Assembly: GCF_900231165.1 (NCBI RefSeq)
Contig: NZ_LT960614.1
Location: 5,100,001-5,164,000, forward strand
From: Hartmannibacter diazotrophicus
Lineage (GTDB): Bacteria > Pseudomonadota > Alphaproteobacteria > Rhizobiales > Pleomorphomonadaceae
DNA length: 64,000 nt
Direction: 5' to 3'
Below the pieces are notes generated by a model that was not told where the DNA came from, ran no database searches, and was given only the letters and a program-made list of their open reading frames with translations. Positions 28,774-36,747 of the stretch are shown in pieces (within the stretch, counting starts at the first letter, position 1; each line of letters starts with the position of its first letter). The translations under genes were made by a program, and so were the position numbers.

Positions 28774-29793
28774 ATGACGAAGCTTTCGGGATGGAATGCG
28801 ACGCTTTGCGTGCTGGCCGCGGGCACCGCGGCACTTCTCGCCTCGCCGGCCTTCGCGCTCGACAAGGTGACCTTCGGCACCAACTGGCTCGCCGAGCCGG
28901 AACATGGCGGTTTCTACCAGGCGGTCGCCGACGGCACCTATGAGAAATACGGTCTCGACGTGACCATCATCCAGGGTGGGCCGCAGGCGGCCAATCAGGC
29001 GCTCCTGCTCGCCGACAAGATCAATTTCTACATGCAGGGCAATCTGCTCGGCACCTTCTCGGCCGCCGAGCAGGGCGTGCCGGTGGTCGAGGTCGCCGCG
29101 ATCTTCCAGAAGGACCCGCAGGTCCTCATCGCCCATCCGAACGTGGGCATCGAAAAGTTCGAGGATCTCACCAAGCTGCCGACCATCTTCATGGGCAAGG
29201 ACGGTTTTGCGACCTATTTCCAGTGGATGAAGGCGACCTGGCCGGCCTTCAAGGACGAGCAGTACAAGCCCTACACCTTTAATCCCGCACCCTTCCTCGC
29301 CGACAAGCAGTCGGCCCAGCAGGGCTACATTACCTCCGAGCCCTTCGCGATCGAGAAGGAGGGCGGCATCAAGCCGGAACTCTTCCTGCTCGCCGACGCC
29401 GGCTTCTCGACGCCCGCGACGCTGATCGAGGCCAAGCAGGACTACGTTGCCGCCAACAAGGACCTTGTCCAGCGCTTCGTCGATGCCTCGATCATCGGCT
29501 GGTACAACTATCTCTATGGCGACAACAAGGCTGCCAACGATCTGATCAAGAAAGACAATCCGGAAATGACGGACGGTCAGATCGACTTCTCGATCACGAT
29601 GATGCAGCAGTATGGCATCGTCGAGTCCGGGGCGACGGACGAGGGCGGCATCGGTTGCTTCACCGATGCGGCGGTCAAGGACTTCTACGGCAAGATGGTC
29701 GAGGCCAAGGTGGTGAAGGCCGACCTCGATCTCTCCAAGGTCTATGACACCTCCTTCGTGTGCAAGAAGGTGGGTATGGATCTCAAGAAGTGA
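28774..29793 (+). CDS. NMT1/THI5-type ABC transporter substrate-binding protein
   Basis: A 339-residue periplasmic binding protein with a signal peptide (LCVLAAGTAALLASPAFA, cleavage near residue 26). The mature protein (TFGTNWLAEPEHGGFYQAVADG, YEKYGLDVTIIQGGP) is typical of the NMT1/THI5 group, which binds pyrimidine precursors, taurine-like or heterocyclic substrates. Start ATG 28774 has GGAG upstream. ATPase, permease and a cytosine-deaminase-like enzyme follow. With the candidate xanthine-type leader I infer uptake of a purine or pyrimidine-related compound, but the ligand is not proven. Confidence 0.9.
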   Translation: MTKLSGWNATLCVLAAGTAALLASPAFALDKVTFGTNWLAEPEHGGFYQAVADGTYEKYGLDVTIIQGGPQAANQALLLADKINFYMQGNLLGTFSAAEQGVPVVEVAAIFQKDPQVLIAHPNVGIEKFEDLTKLPTIFMGKDGFATYFQWMKATWPAFKDEQYKPYTFNPAPFLADKQSAQQGYITSEPFAIEKEGGIKPELFLLADAGFSTPATLIEAKQDYVAANKDLVQRFVDASIIGWYNYLYGDNKAANDLIKKDNPEMTDGQIDFSITMMQQYGIVESGATDEGGIGCFTDAAVKDFYGKMVEAKVVKADLDLSKVYDTSFVCKKVGMDLKK

Positions 29794-29799
29794 CCGTTG

Positions 29800-29825
29800 A
29801 GCCTCGCGGCCGGTGCCGCGAGGCT
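29800..29825 (+). terminator. Intra-operon hairpin after the binding-protein gene
   Basis: AGCCTCGCGG (29800-29809) and CCGCGAGGCT (29816-29825) form a perfect 10-bp stem with loop CCGGTG, starting 7 bases after the stop. There is no T run. Such hairpins protect the binding-protein mRNA and raise its level over the membrane components. Confidence 0.6.
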
Positions 29826-29839
29826 GCGCACTGGAATTT

Positions 29840-29949
29840 GTCATGGCCCGCGAAGGTGGCCATCCACGTCGGACGATGATGCAGAAGAGTGAGGGTGCGG
29901 TGGCCGCAAGGCGACTTTTCGTGGATGGTCCGCTTTTGCGGACCGTGAC
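29840..29949. repeat. Dispersed palindromic intergenic repeat, copy 1
   Basis: Two hairpin arms, GTCATGGCCCGCGAAGG...CCATCCACG and CGTGGATGGTCCGC...GCGGACCGTGAC, are inverted around a centre. A close relative is at 34505-34585. It lies in the gap between transporter genes and is a REP-like element. Confidence 0.7.
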
Positions 29950-29994
29950 ACCGTCTGTCGAGGTGTCGTGTGCGGTCCATGCCGGGGTCCGTTC

Positions 29995-30816
29995 ATGACA
30001 GCAGCCATCGATGCCACCCCGCCGCGAGCCCGCCCGAAGCCCCTTGTCTCACTGCGCGGCGTTACGAAGACCTTTTCGAACGGCACGACGGCGCTCGCCG
30101 GCCTCGACATGGACATCGCCGACGGCGAGTTCCTGAGCCTGCTCGGTCCGTCCGGTTGCGGCAAGTCCACGGTCCTTCGCATGCTCGCCGGCCTTTCCGA
30201 GCCCTCGGGCGGCACGATCGACTGGAAGAGCGCGACCTATGATGCCGCCGGCCGGCCGGAAATGGACATGAGCTTCGTCTTCCAGGAGGCGACGTTGATG
30301 CCCTGGGCGACGGTGGCAAGGAATGTCTGGCTGCCGCTCCGCCTCAAGGGCCAGACGCTGAAGGTCGCCCGCCCCAAGATCGACGAGGCGCTGGAGATGG
30401 TCGGCCTCGGCGGCTTTGCGGAGGCCTATCCGCGCGAACTCTCCGGCGGCATGAAGATGCGCGTCTCCATTGCCCGAGCGCTGGTGACCCGCCCGAAGAT
30501 CCTGCTCATGGACGAGCCCTTCGCGGCGCTCGACGAGATCACCCGCCAGAAGCTCAACGACGATCTCCTGCACCTTTGGCAGACCTTCGGCTGGACGGTC
30601 GTCTTCGTCACCCACTCGGTCTTCGAGTCGGTTTATCTCTCGCAGCGCGTGGTGGTGATGGCGGCACGCCCCGGCCGCGTCGTCGACGATCTTGCGATCG
30701 AGCGGGGCGCGTCGTCGAGCGCCGACTACCGCACGACCGAGGAATATCGCGTCATGTGCCAGCGCGCCTCGGCGTCGCTTCTTACCGCGATCGGCAAGGG
30801 GACGCCCGATGAGTGA
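29995..30816 (+). CDS. ABC transporter ATP-binding protein (nitrate/taurine/NMT1 class)
   Basis: A 273-residue ATPase. Walker A is GPSGCGKST, the signature is ELSGGMKMRVSIARAL, Walker B is ILLMDEPFAALDE, and the switch histidine is in VFVTHSVFES. The phrase VFQEATLMPWATVARNVWLPL is typical of the SsuB/TauB/ThiZ group, as expected for an NMT1-type system. It sits about 200 bases after the binding protein, the gap being filled by a hairpin and a palindromic repeat. It overlaps the permease gene by 8 bases. Confidence 0.92.
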   Translation: MTAAIDATPPRARPKPLVSLRGVTKTFSNGTTALAGLDMDIADGEFLSLLGPSGCGKSTVLRMLAGLSEPSGGTIDWKSATYDAAGRPEMDMSFVFQEATLMPWATVARNVWLPLRLKGQTLKVARPKIDEALEMVGLGGFAEAYPRELSGGMKMRVSIARALVTRPKILLMDEPFAALDEITRQKLNDDLLHLWQTFGWTVVFVTHSVFESVYLSQRVVVMAARPGRVVDDLAIERGASSSADYRTTEEYRVMCQRASASLLTAIGKGTPDE

Positions 30817-31633
30817 GGCGTTGACGCCGGATCGTTCCTCCGCGATGCGCAGGGAGCGTGCGCTCAAGATCCTGATCCCGATCCTGATGCTCGTGGCCCT
30901 CGTCGGCTTCTGGCAGTGGTATGTAACGGCCTTCAACGTGCCGCACTATATCCTGCCGAGCCCCGTCCGCGTCGCGGGCGCCATGATCACCGACTGGAAC
31001 ATCCTCGGCCCCGCGCTTCTGGTGACGCTCAAGATCACCTTTGCCGCGCTCGGGCTGGCGCTCGGCGGCGGCCTGTTGCTGGCGATCCTGCTCGTCCAGT
31101 CGCGCTGGATCGAGATCGCGCTCAGCCCCTATCTCGTCATCCTGCAGGTGACGCCCATCGTCGCGATCGCGCCGCTGATCCTGATCTATGCGCCGACCAC
31201 CCAGACCGCGCTCCTCATCTGCGCCTTCATCGTCGCCTTCTTTCCGGTGCTCTCGAACACGGTGCAGGGCCTGAAGTCGACGGACCACAACCTCCTGGAC
31301 CTCTACAAGCTCTATGGCGCCGGGCGGGCACAGACGCTTTTCCTGCTGCGCCTGCCAGCGGCGCTGCCCTATTTCCTCGCCGGGCTCAAGATCGCCGGCG
31401 GCCTGTCGCTGATCGCCGCCGTGGTGGCCGAATTTGCCGCGGGGTCCGCGGGGGCCGGCTCCGGCCTCGCCTTCCGCATCCTGGAATCGCAGTTCCGGCT
31501 CAATATTCCGAGGCTCTTCGCCGCCCTCATCCTCCTCTCCGTCGCCGGCGTCGCGATCTACGCGGCGACGAGCGTCATTTCTTGGCTTCTCCTGCACAAG
31601 TGGCACGAAAGCGCCATCCGCCGCGAACAATAA
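30809..31633 (+). CDS. ABC transporter permease (SsuC/TauC/ThiX class)
   Basis: A 274-residue inner-membrane protein with about six helices and the EAA-like coupling loop LYKLYGAGRAQTLFLLRLPAALPYFLAGLKIA. The opening GFWQWYVTAFNVPHYILPSPVRV is typical of the BPD_transp_1 permeases that pair with NMT1-like binding proteins. The start lies inside the ATPase gene, so translation is coupled. The amidohydrolase gene begins 12 bases after its stop. Confidence 0.92.
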   Translation: MSEALTPDRSSAMRRERALKILIPILMLVALVGFWQWYVTAFNVPHYILPSPVRVAGAMITDWNILGPALLVTLKITFAALGLALGGGLLLAILLVQSRWIEIALSPYLVILQVTPIVAIAPLILIYAPTTQTALLICAFIVAFFPVLSNTVQGLKSTDHNLLDLYKLYGAGRAQTLFLLRLPAALPYFLAGLKIAGGLSLIAAVVAEFAAGSAGAGSGLAFRILESQFRLNIPRLFAALILLSVAGVAIYAATSVISWLLLHKWHESAIRREQ

Positions 31634-31645
31634 CGAGAAATTGCC

Positions 31646-32989
31646 ATGGCATCCGCCAGCCTCGACATCCTGAACTCCGCGCCCGGCTATGTCCTCAAGA
31701 ATGCACGCGTTCCGATCGTCTGCCTGCCCACGGTGCTGACGGACGATCTGATCGGGCGCAGCCACGAGGGCCTTGCCGAGGCCGACATCGTCGTCGAGGA
31801 CGGAAAGATTGCCGCGATCGTTGTTGCGGGCATGGGAACCGCGCCGGCCGGCGGCTTGCCCATGATCGACATGCGCGGCGGTCAGGTCTGGCCGACCTTC
31901 GTCGACATGCACACCCACATCGACAAGGGCCACATCTGGGAGCGCAGCCGCAATCCGACCGGTGACTTCGAAGGCGCCCTTCTCACGGTCCGAGCCGACC
32001 GCGAGGCGAACTGGACGCGCGAGGACATCGAGGCGCGCATGGAGTTCTCCCTGCGCTCGGCCTATGCCCACGGCACCTCGCTCCTGCGCACCCACATCGA
32101 TTCCCTGCCGCCTCACCACAAGCTGACCTGGCCGCTCTTCCGCGAAATGCGGGAACGCTGGAAGGGACGCGTCGATCTTCAGGCCGTCTGCCTGATGCCG
32201 GTCGAGGCAACCCGCGACGCGGACTATTTCGAGGCGCTGATCGACGAGGTGGCCGCCTCGGGCGGCCTGATCGGCGGCCACCCGGACATGGGACCGGAAC
32301 TGGAGAGCGATCTCGACCGCCTCTTGCGCGCCGCCATGGACCGGGGTCTCGACATCGACTTTCATATCGACGAGACCCGCGATCCCGGGGCAAGGACGCT
32401 CCGGGCCGTCGCCGATGCCGTCATCCGCAACGGCTTCGAGGGCAAGGTCGTCGCCGGTCACTGCTGCTCGCTGGCACGGCAGGAAAGCGACGAGGCCGCC
32501 CGCACCATCGACCGCGTGGTCGAGGCCGGCATCGGCGTCGTCTCGCTGCCGATGTGCAACATGTACCTGCAGGATCGCTTTGCCGGCTGCACGCCGCGCT
32601 GGCGCGGGGTGACGCTGTTCCAGGAACTGCGCTCGGCCGGCGGCGACGTGGCCGTCGCCTCCGACAACACCCGCGATCCCTTCTATGCCTACGGCGATCT
32701 CGACCCGGTGGAGGTCTTCCGCGAGGCGGTCCGGATCCTGCATCTCGATCACCCGCTGGACGAGGCGGCGAAGGTGGTAACGACGTCTCCGGCGAAGATG
32801 CTGCGCCGGCCGGACAGCGGCGTGCTCGCCGTCGGTGGACCGGCCGACATGGTGCTCTTTTCCGCCCGCTTCTGGAGCGAGTTCCTGTCGCGCCCGCAGG
32901 CGGACCGCATGGTTCTTCGCTCCGGCCGGCCGATCGACCGCACGCTGCCCGATTACCGGGATCTCGATCCGGTCGCCGGCATCGCCTGA
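31646..32989 (+). CDS. Cytosine-deaminase-like amidohydrolase
   Basis: A 447-residue member of the CodA/AtzC branch of the amidohydrolase superfamily (zinc or iron). Metal ligands are the HxH in PTFVDMHTHIDKGHIW, the histidine of LDIDFHIDETRD, VVAGHCCSL and the aspartate in VAVASDNTRDPF, the residues used by cytosine deaminase. It likely deaminates or hydrolyses an N-heterocycle brought in by the transporter just upstream. Cytosine, creatinine-like rings, or triazine-type substrates are all possible. Confidence 0.88.
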   Translation: MASASLDILNSAPGYVLKNARVPIVCLPTVLTDDLIGRSHEGLAEADIVVEDGKIAAIVVAGMGTAPAGGLPMIDMRGGQVWPTFVDMHTHIDKGHIWERSRNPTGDFEGALLTVRADREANWTREDIEARMEFSLRSAYAHGTSLLRTHIDSLPPHHKLTWPLFREMRERWKGRVDLQAVCLMPVEATRDADYFEALIDEVAASGGLIGGHPDMGPELESDLDRLLRAAMDRGLDIDFHIDETRDPGARTLRAVADAVIRNGFEGKVVAGHCCSLARQESDEAARTIDRVVEAGIGVVSLPMCNMYLQDRFAGCTPRWRGVTLFQELRSAGGDVAVASDNTRDPFYAYGDLDPVEVFREAVRILHLDHPLDEAAKVVTTSPAKMLRRPDSGVLAVGGPADMVLFSARFWSEFLSRPQADRMVLRSGRPIDRTLPDYRDLDPVAGIA

Positions 32990-33031
32990 CCGGATTTGCG
33001 ATCTTCGGATTTCACAGGATGGATGACAGTC

Positions 33032-34438
33032 ATGCCCGACTATGACGCGATCAAGAAGGACCTCGAAGGCATCGAGGTCGAGGACAATCCGAAGCTCGTC
33101 CGCCAGAAGAGCCGCGATTTCTTCTGGTACTCGCCGATCCTGAAGGACCAATTGGAAAACGTCACCGCCGATCTCGTCGTCTCGCCGGCCAGCGAGGAGG
33201 AGGTGATTCGCACGCTGAAGGTGGCTTATGCCCACGGCGTGCCGGTCACCCCGCGCGGCTCAGGCACCGGCAATTACGGCCAGGCGATGCCGCTCTCCGG
33301 CGGCATCATTCTCAACCTTGCCCGCATGACCAAGGTCAAGGAGATCGGCCCCGGCCGCGTCGTCTGCGAACCCGGCGCGATCATTGCCGATGTCGATCGC
33401 CAGACGAAGGCCCATTCGGGCCAGGAGCTGCGCTTCCATCCCTCCACCGCCAACACCGCGACCATCGCCGGTTTCGTGGCGGGCGGGTCCGGCGGCGTCG
33501 GCTCGATCAACTGGGGCGGACTGCGCGATCTCGGCAACGTCCTGAGGCTGCGCGTCGTCACCATGGAGGCCGAGCCGCGCGTCTTGGAGCTTTCCGCCTG
33601 GGATCTGCAGAAGGTGACGCACGCCTACGGCACCAATGGCATCATCACCGAGGTCGAGATGCCGCTCACCGTCTCCTACGACTGGGTCGACGTGCTGGTC
33701 GGCTTCGACGACTTCATGGGCGCCGTGCGCTTCGCCGATGCGCTCGCCCATGAGAACGGCATTCTGGTCAAGGAAATCGCGCCGATCGCCGCGCCCATCC
33801 CCTTCCAGTATTTCTCACGCCACAAGCAATATGTCCGGCCCGACCAGTCGGTCGTCGTGACCATGGTCGCCCCCCACGCCATGGACGCCTTCCTCGCCTT
33901 TGCCGGGAAAATGAAGGGCGAGATTGTCTTCCGCGCCGACACGCTGGAAAGCCTGAAGGGCCTGCCGCAGGCGTTCGAGCTCACCTGGAACCACACGACG
34001 CTCCGCGCCCTCAAGGTCGATCCGACCATTACCTATCTCCAGGTCCAGTATCCGAGCCCCGATCACGTCGCCAAGGTCGCCGAGATGACGAGGCTCTTCG
34101 GCGACGAGGTCCCGGGCCATCTGGAATTCATGCGCTTTTCCGGCAAGATCCAGTGTTCCGGGCTGCCGCTGGTGCGCTTCACCACCAAGGAGCGGCTGGA
34201 GGAGATCATCCGCATCCACGAGGATCACGGCTGCCCGGTCTTCAATCCGCACCGCTATACGCTGGAGGAGGGCGGCATGAAGCGCACCGACGCGGTGCAG
34301 CTTACCTTCAAGAAGGAAACGGACCCGAAGGGCCTGCTCAATCCCGGCAAGATGATCGCCTGGGAAAACCCGGACTTCGACTTTTCCGCCGGCAAGACCT
34401 TCCTCTTTCCCGGCCTTTCTGATTTCGCCGAGGCTTGA
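33032..34438 (+). CDS. FAD-binding (PCMH/GlcD-type) oxidoreductase
   Basis: About 468 residues. The FAD-binding PCMH domain (about 40-220) is marked by VVSPASEEEVIRTLKVAYA and PRGSGTGNYGQAMPLSGG; a C-terminal oxidase domain ends with PKGLLNPGKMI, as in glycolate or D-lactate dehydrogenase relatives. It may oxidise a hydroxy acid or an intermediate of heterocycle breakdown. ATG 33032 is chosen over the in-frame ATG at 33023 because of GGATGA upstream. It follows the amidohydrolase by about 40 bases in the same operon. Confidence 0.85.
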   Translation: MPDYDAIKKDLEGIEVEDNPKLVRQKSRDFFWYSPILKDQLENVTADLVVSPASEEEVIRTLKVAYAHGVPVTPRGSGTGNYGQAMPLSGGIILNLARMTKVKEIGPGRVVCEPGAIIADVDRQTKAHSGQELRFHPSTANTATIAGFVAGGSGGVGSINWGGLRDLGNVLRLRVVTMEAEPRVLELSAWDLQKVTHAYGTNGIITEVEMPLTVSYDWVDVLVGFDDFMGAVRFADALAHENGILVKEIAPIAAPIPFQYFSRHKQYVRPDQSVVVTMVAPHAMDAFLAFAGKMKGEIVFRADTLESLKGLPQAFELTWNHTTLRALKVDPTITYLQVQYPSPDHVAKVAEMTRLFGDEVPGHLEFMRFSGKIQCSGLPLVRFTTKERLEEIIRIHEDHGCPVFNPHRYTLEEGGMKRTDAVQLTFKKETDPKGLLNPGKMIAWENPDFDFSAGKTFLFPGLSDFAEA

Positions 34439-34504
34439 AGCGTTGCGAAAGAGCGTTGCAGAGAATGAAGCGCACGATCTGGACGACTGTCCCTCGGTAA
34501 GGAT

Positions 34505-34585
34505 GTCATGGTCCGCGAAGGCGGACCATCCACGCCCCTGCTTTCAGAAAATTTTCGTGGATCCTCCGCCTTCGCGGAGGATGAC
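34505..34585. repeat. Dispersed palindromic intergenic repeat, copy 2
   Basis: GTCATGGTCCGCGAAGGCGG with CCATCCACG on the left, and CGTGGATCCTCCGC with GCGGAGGATGAC on the right. It is the same element as 29840-29949 with a shorter centre. It lies between the FAD oxidase and flavodoxin-fold genes. Confidence 0.75.
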
Positions 34586-34647
34586 GGGGGTGAAGCAAGA
34601 GCCACCCATAACCGATATTTCGCCGATCGCGGCAGGGAGCTAACTGA

Positions 34648-35229
34648 ATGCGCGTTCTTGTCGTCTATTCGCATCCCGTCGAGACGAGCTTCTGCGCCGC
34701 GATCCACAAGGAAGTTGTCGATGGCCTCAAGGTCGCCGGCCACGAGGTCGACGACTGCGATCTCTATGCGGAGAATTTCTCGCCCGTCCTCACCCGCGAG
34801 GAACGCATCGGCTACCATGACATTCCGGCCAACCGTGCGAATGTCGAGGATTACTGCCGGCGGCTGGAGGCGGCCGAGGCGCTGATCATCGTCTCTCCGG
34901 TGTGGAACTTCGGCTGGCCGGCGATGCTGAAGGGCTATTTTGACCGGGTGTTCCTGCCGGGCGTCTCCTTTCGCATGGAGAACGGCATCGTGAAGCCCAA
35001 CCTCCAGCACATCAAGAAGCTCGGCGCCTTCATGACCTACGGCGGCACCCGCATGCGCGCCTTTCTTGCCGGCGACCCGCCGCGCAAGATCGTGCGGAGG
35101 GTCCTGCGCATCCAGGTTGCGCCCTTTGCGCCGCTCATCCACCATTGCCACTACGACATGAACCGCTCGACGCCCGAAACCCGCGCCGCGTTCCTGGAAA
35201 AGGTCCGCAAGGAAATGGGACGCTTTTGA
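34648..35229 (+). CDS. NAD(P)H-quinone-oxidoreductase-like flavodoxin-fold protein
   Basis: A 193-residue flavoprotein of the Flavodoxin_2 family (MdaB/KefF/DT-diaphorase type). The N-terminal MRVLVVYSHPVETSFCAAIH is the FMN/FAD phosphate loop; PVWNFGWPAMLKGYFDRVF is the diagnostic motif. It reduces quinones or related acceptors with NAD(P)H, and could recycle electrons for the oxidase upstream. The start has AGGGAG upstream. The palindromic repeat separates it from the preceding gene, so it may have its own control. Confidence 0.88.
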   Translation: MRVLVVYSHPVETSFCAAIHKEVVDGLKVAGHEVDDCDLYAENFSPVLTREERIGYHDIPANRANVEDYCRRLEAAEALIIVSPVWNFGWPAMLKGYFDRVFLPGVSFRMENGIVKPNLQHIKKLGAFMTYGGTRMRAFLAGDPPRKIVRRVLRIQVAPFAPLIHHCHYDMNRSTPETRAAFLEKVRKEMGRF

Positions 35230-35256
35230 GGGGCGGAAGAGGTCAACTGCGGATGA

Positions 35257-35383
35257 TGTCATTCCCGGCCGAAGGTCCGGCAGGACCGAGGGGAAGGGAA
35301 TCCAGAAGGATGCCTGGGAAAACGCGGTGGATGTCCGGATCCCCTTCCCTCGCCGTTCTTCGAACCGCTCGCCGGGGATGACA
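35257..35383. repeat. Long palindromic intergenic repeat, second type
   Basis: The ends TGTCATTCCCGGC (35257-35269) and GCCGGGGATGACA (35371-35383) are inverted copies. Inside, GAGGGGAAGGGAATCC and GGATCCCCTTCCCTC are again inverted. It differs in sequence from the 29.8/34.5 kb repeat and looks like another dispersed element of this genome. Confidence 0.65.
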
Positions 35384-35404
35384 CCGAATGATAGGGAACA
35401 TCGG

Positions 35405-35794
35405 ATGAAACAGCCGCTCAATCCCGCATCCGTCCGCCGGCCCTTCGGCAACTACAGCCACGGCCTGCTCGTCCCTCCCGGGGCCAGCCTTCTGGTCACC
35501 TCCGGCCAACTCGGCATCCGACCCGACGACAGCATCCCGGACGACGTCGAGGGGCAGGCCGTGCTCTGTTTCGAGGCCATCGGCGCGATCCTTGAGGCCG
35601 GCGGCATGGATTTTTCCGATGTCATCCGCATTTCCGGCTTCGTCACGCGGCGCGAGGATTTTGCCACCTACATGGCCGTGCGCGACCGCTACACCCGCTC
35701 GCCGCTGCCGGTCTCGACCCTGTTGATCGTCACAGGCTTCACGCGGCCCGAGTTCAAGGTCGAGGTCGAGGTGACGGCGGCAAAGGTGATGTGA
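35405..35794 (+). CDS. RidA-like protein lacking the usual arginine
   Basis: A 129-residue RidA-superfamily protein (LLVTSGQLGIRPDD, GGMDFSDVIRISGFVT, FKVEVEVTAAKV). Where active RidA has PARS before the last strands, this one reads LPVST, so the catalytic arginine of the imine deaminase seems to be missing. It may belong to a Rid subgroup with another role. Start ATG 35405 follows CATCGG; the frame is open further upstream but runs through the palindromic repeat. It is the last plus-strand gene of the island and converges on the transaminase gene. Confidence 0.85.
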   Translation: MKQPLNPASVRRPFGNYSHGLLVPPGASLLVTSGQLGIRPDDSIPDDVEGQAVLCFEAIGAILEAGGMDFSDVIRISGFVTRREDFATYMAVRDRYTRSPLPVSTLLIVTGFTRPEFKVEVEVTAAKVM

Positions 35795-35804
35795 GGGCCG
35801 GCGC

Positions 35805-36668
35805 TCAGATCGCCGTCTTGCGTGCCTCGTCGATATAGATCTCCCGCATCGCCTTGGCGACCGGGCCGGGTTCACCCTCGCCGATCGGATGGCCGTCAAT
35901 GGAAATCACCGGCGTGACGAAGCTCGACGCCGAGGTGATGAAGGCCTCTTTGGCGGCAAGCGCCTCCTCGGTCGTGAAGGCGCGTTCCTCCACCTTCATC
36001 TGCCGTTCGCGCGCAAGGCGAAGGACGGTCGCGCGCGTAATGCCGGGCAGGATGTCGTGGGAAAGCTGCCGCGTCACCAGCGTGCCTTCCGGGGTCACGA
36101 TCCAGGCGTTGTTGGAGCTTCCCTCGGTGACGAGGCCGTCCTTGACGAGCCAGGCGTCGTCCGCCCCCTTGCCCTCTGCCTCCATCTTGGCCATCGAGGG
36201 ATAGAGCAACTGCACCGTCTTGATGTCGACACGGCCCCAGCGCAGATCAGGAACGAAGGCCACCTTCGCGCCGCGTGCCGCGAGGGCACTGTCGACGATG
36301 GCCTTTTCCTGCGTGAAGAGGATAAGCGTCGGCCGCGTTTCCTCCGGGTCGGGAAAATGAAAGTCCCGATCACCCGGCGCGCCGCGGCTGAGCTGCAGAT
36401 AGATCATGCCCTCGCGAAGCGCGTTTTCGGTGACCAGCTGCCGGTGAATGTCGAGAAGCTCGTCCTCGCTCACCGGCAGCGTCATCGTCAGCGCCTCGAG
36501 CGAGCGGCCAAGCCGCGCCATGTGCCCGTCGAAATCGACGAGCTTGCCGTCGAGAACGGTGGTGACCTCATAGACGGCATCGGCGAAGAGAAAGCCGCGG
36601 TCGAAGATCGAGACCCTGGCGTCTTCCTCGGGACAGTAGGCGCCGTTGACATAGACGGTACGGGACAT
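35805..36668 (-). CDS. dat: D-amino-acid aminotransferase (class IV)
   Basis: A 287-residue PLP enzyme of the BCAT/DAAT fold. The N-terminal RTVYVNGAYCPEEDARVSIFDRGFLFADAVYE, PLP lysine in VDIKTVQLL and the glutamate in LVTEGSSNNAWIV fit D-alanine transaminase. The ATG at 36668 is preceded by AAGGA. It lies downstream of choV on the same strand, 79 bases away, so it might be co-transcribed with choXWV, though the functions do not obviously match. Confidence 0.88.
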   Translation of the reverse strand: MSRTVYVNGAYCPEEDARVSIFDRGFLFADAVYEVTTVLDGKLVDFDGHMARLGRSLEALTMTLPVSEDELLDIHRQLVTENALREGMIYLQLSRGAPGDRDFHFPDPEETRPTLILFTQEKAIVDSALAARGAKVAFVPDLRWGRVDIKTVQLLYPSMAKMEAEGKGADDAWLVKDGLVTEGSSNNAWIVTPEGTLVTRQLSHDILPGITRATVLRLARERQMKVEERAFTTEEALAAKEAFITSASSFVTPVISIDGHPIGEGEPGPVAKAMREIYIDEARKTAI

Positions 36669-36747
36669 GGCATCCTTGCGCGATGATCGGGGAGATCGCG
36701 CCGATCGGCCGGAATTCCCCTTAGGTCTGGAACGATGCCAGACCCTA

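Noticed and set aside
30782-33235. 817-codon minus-strand open frame opposite the permease and amidohydrolase genes
   Set aside because: It spans two well-supported genes and their junction, lacks a ribosome binding site and recognisable motifs.
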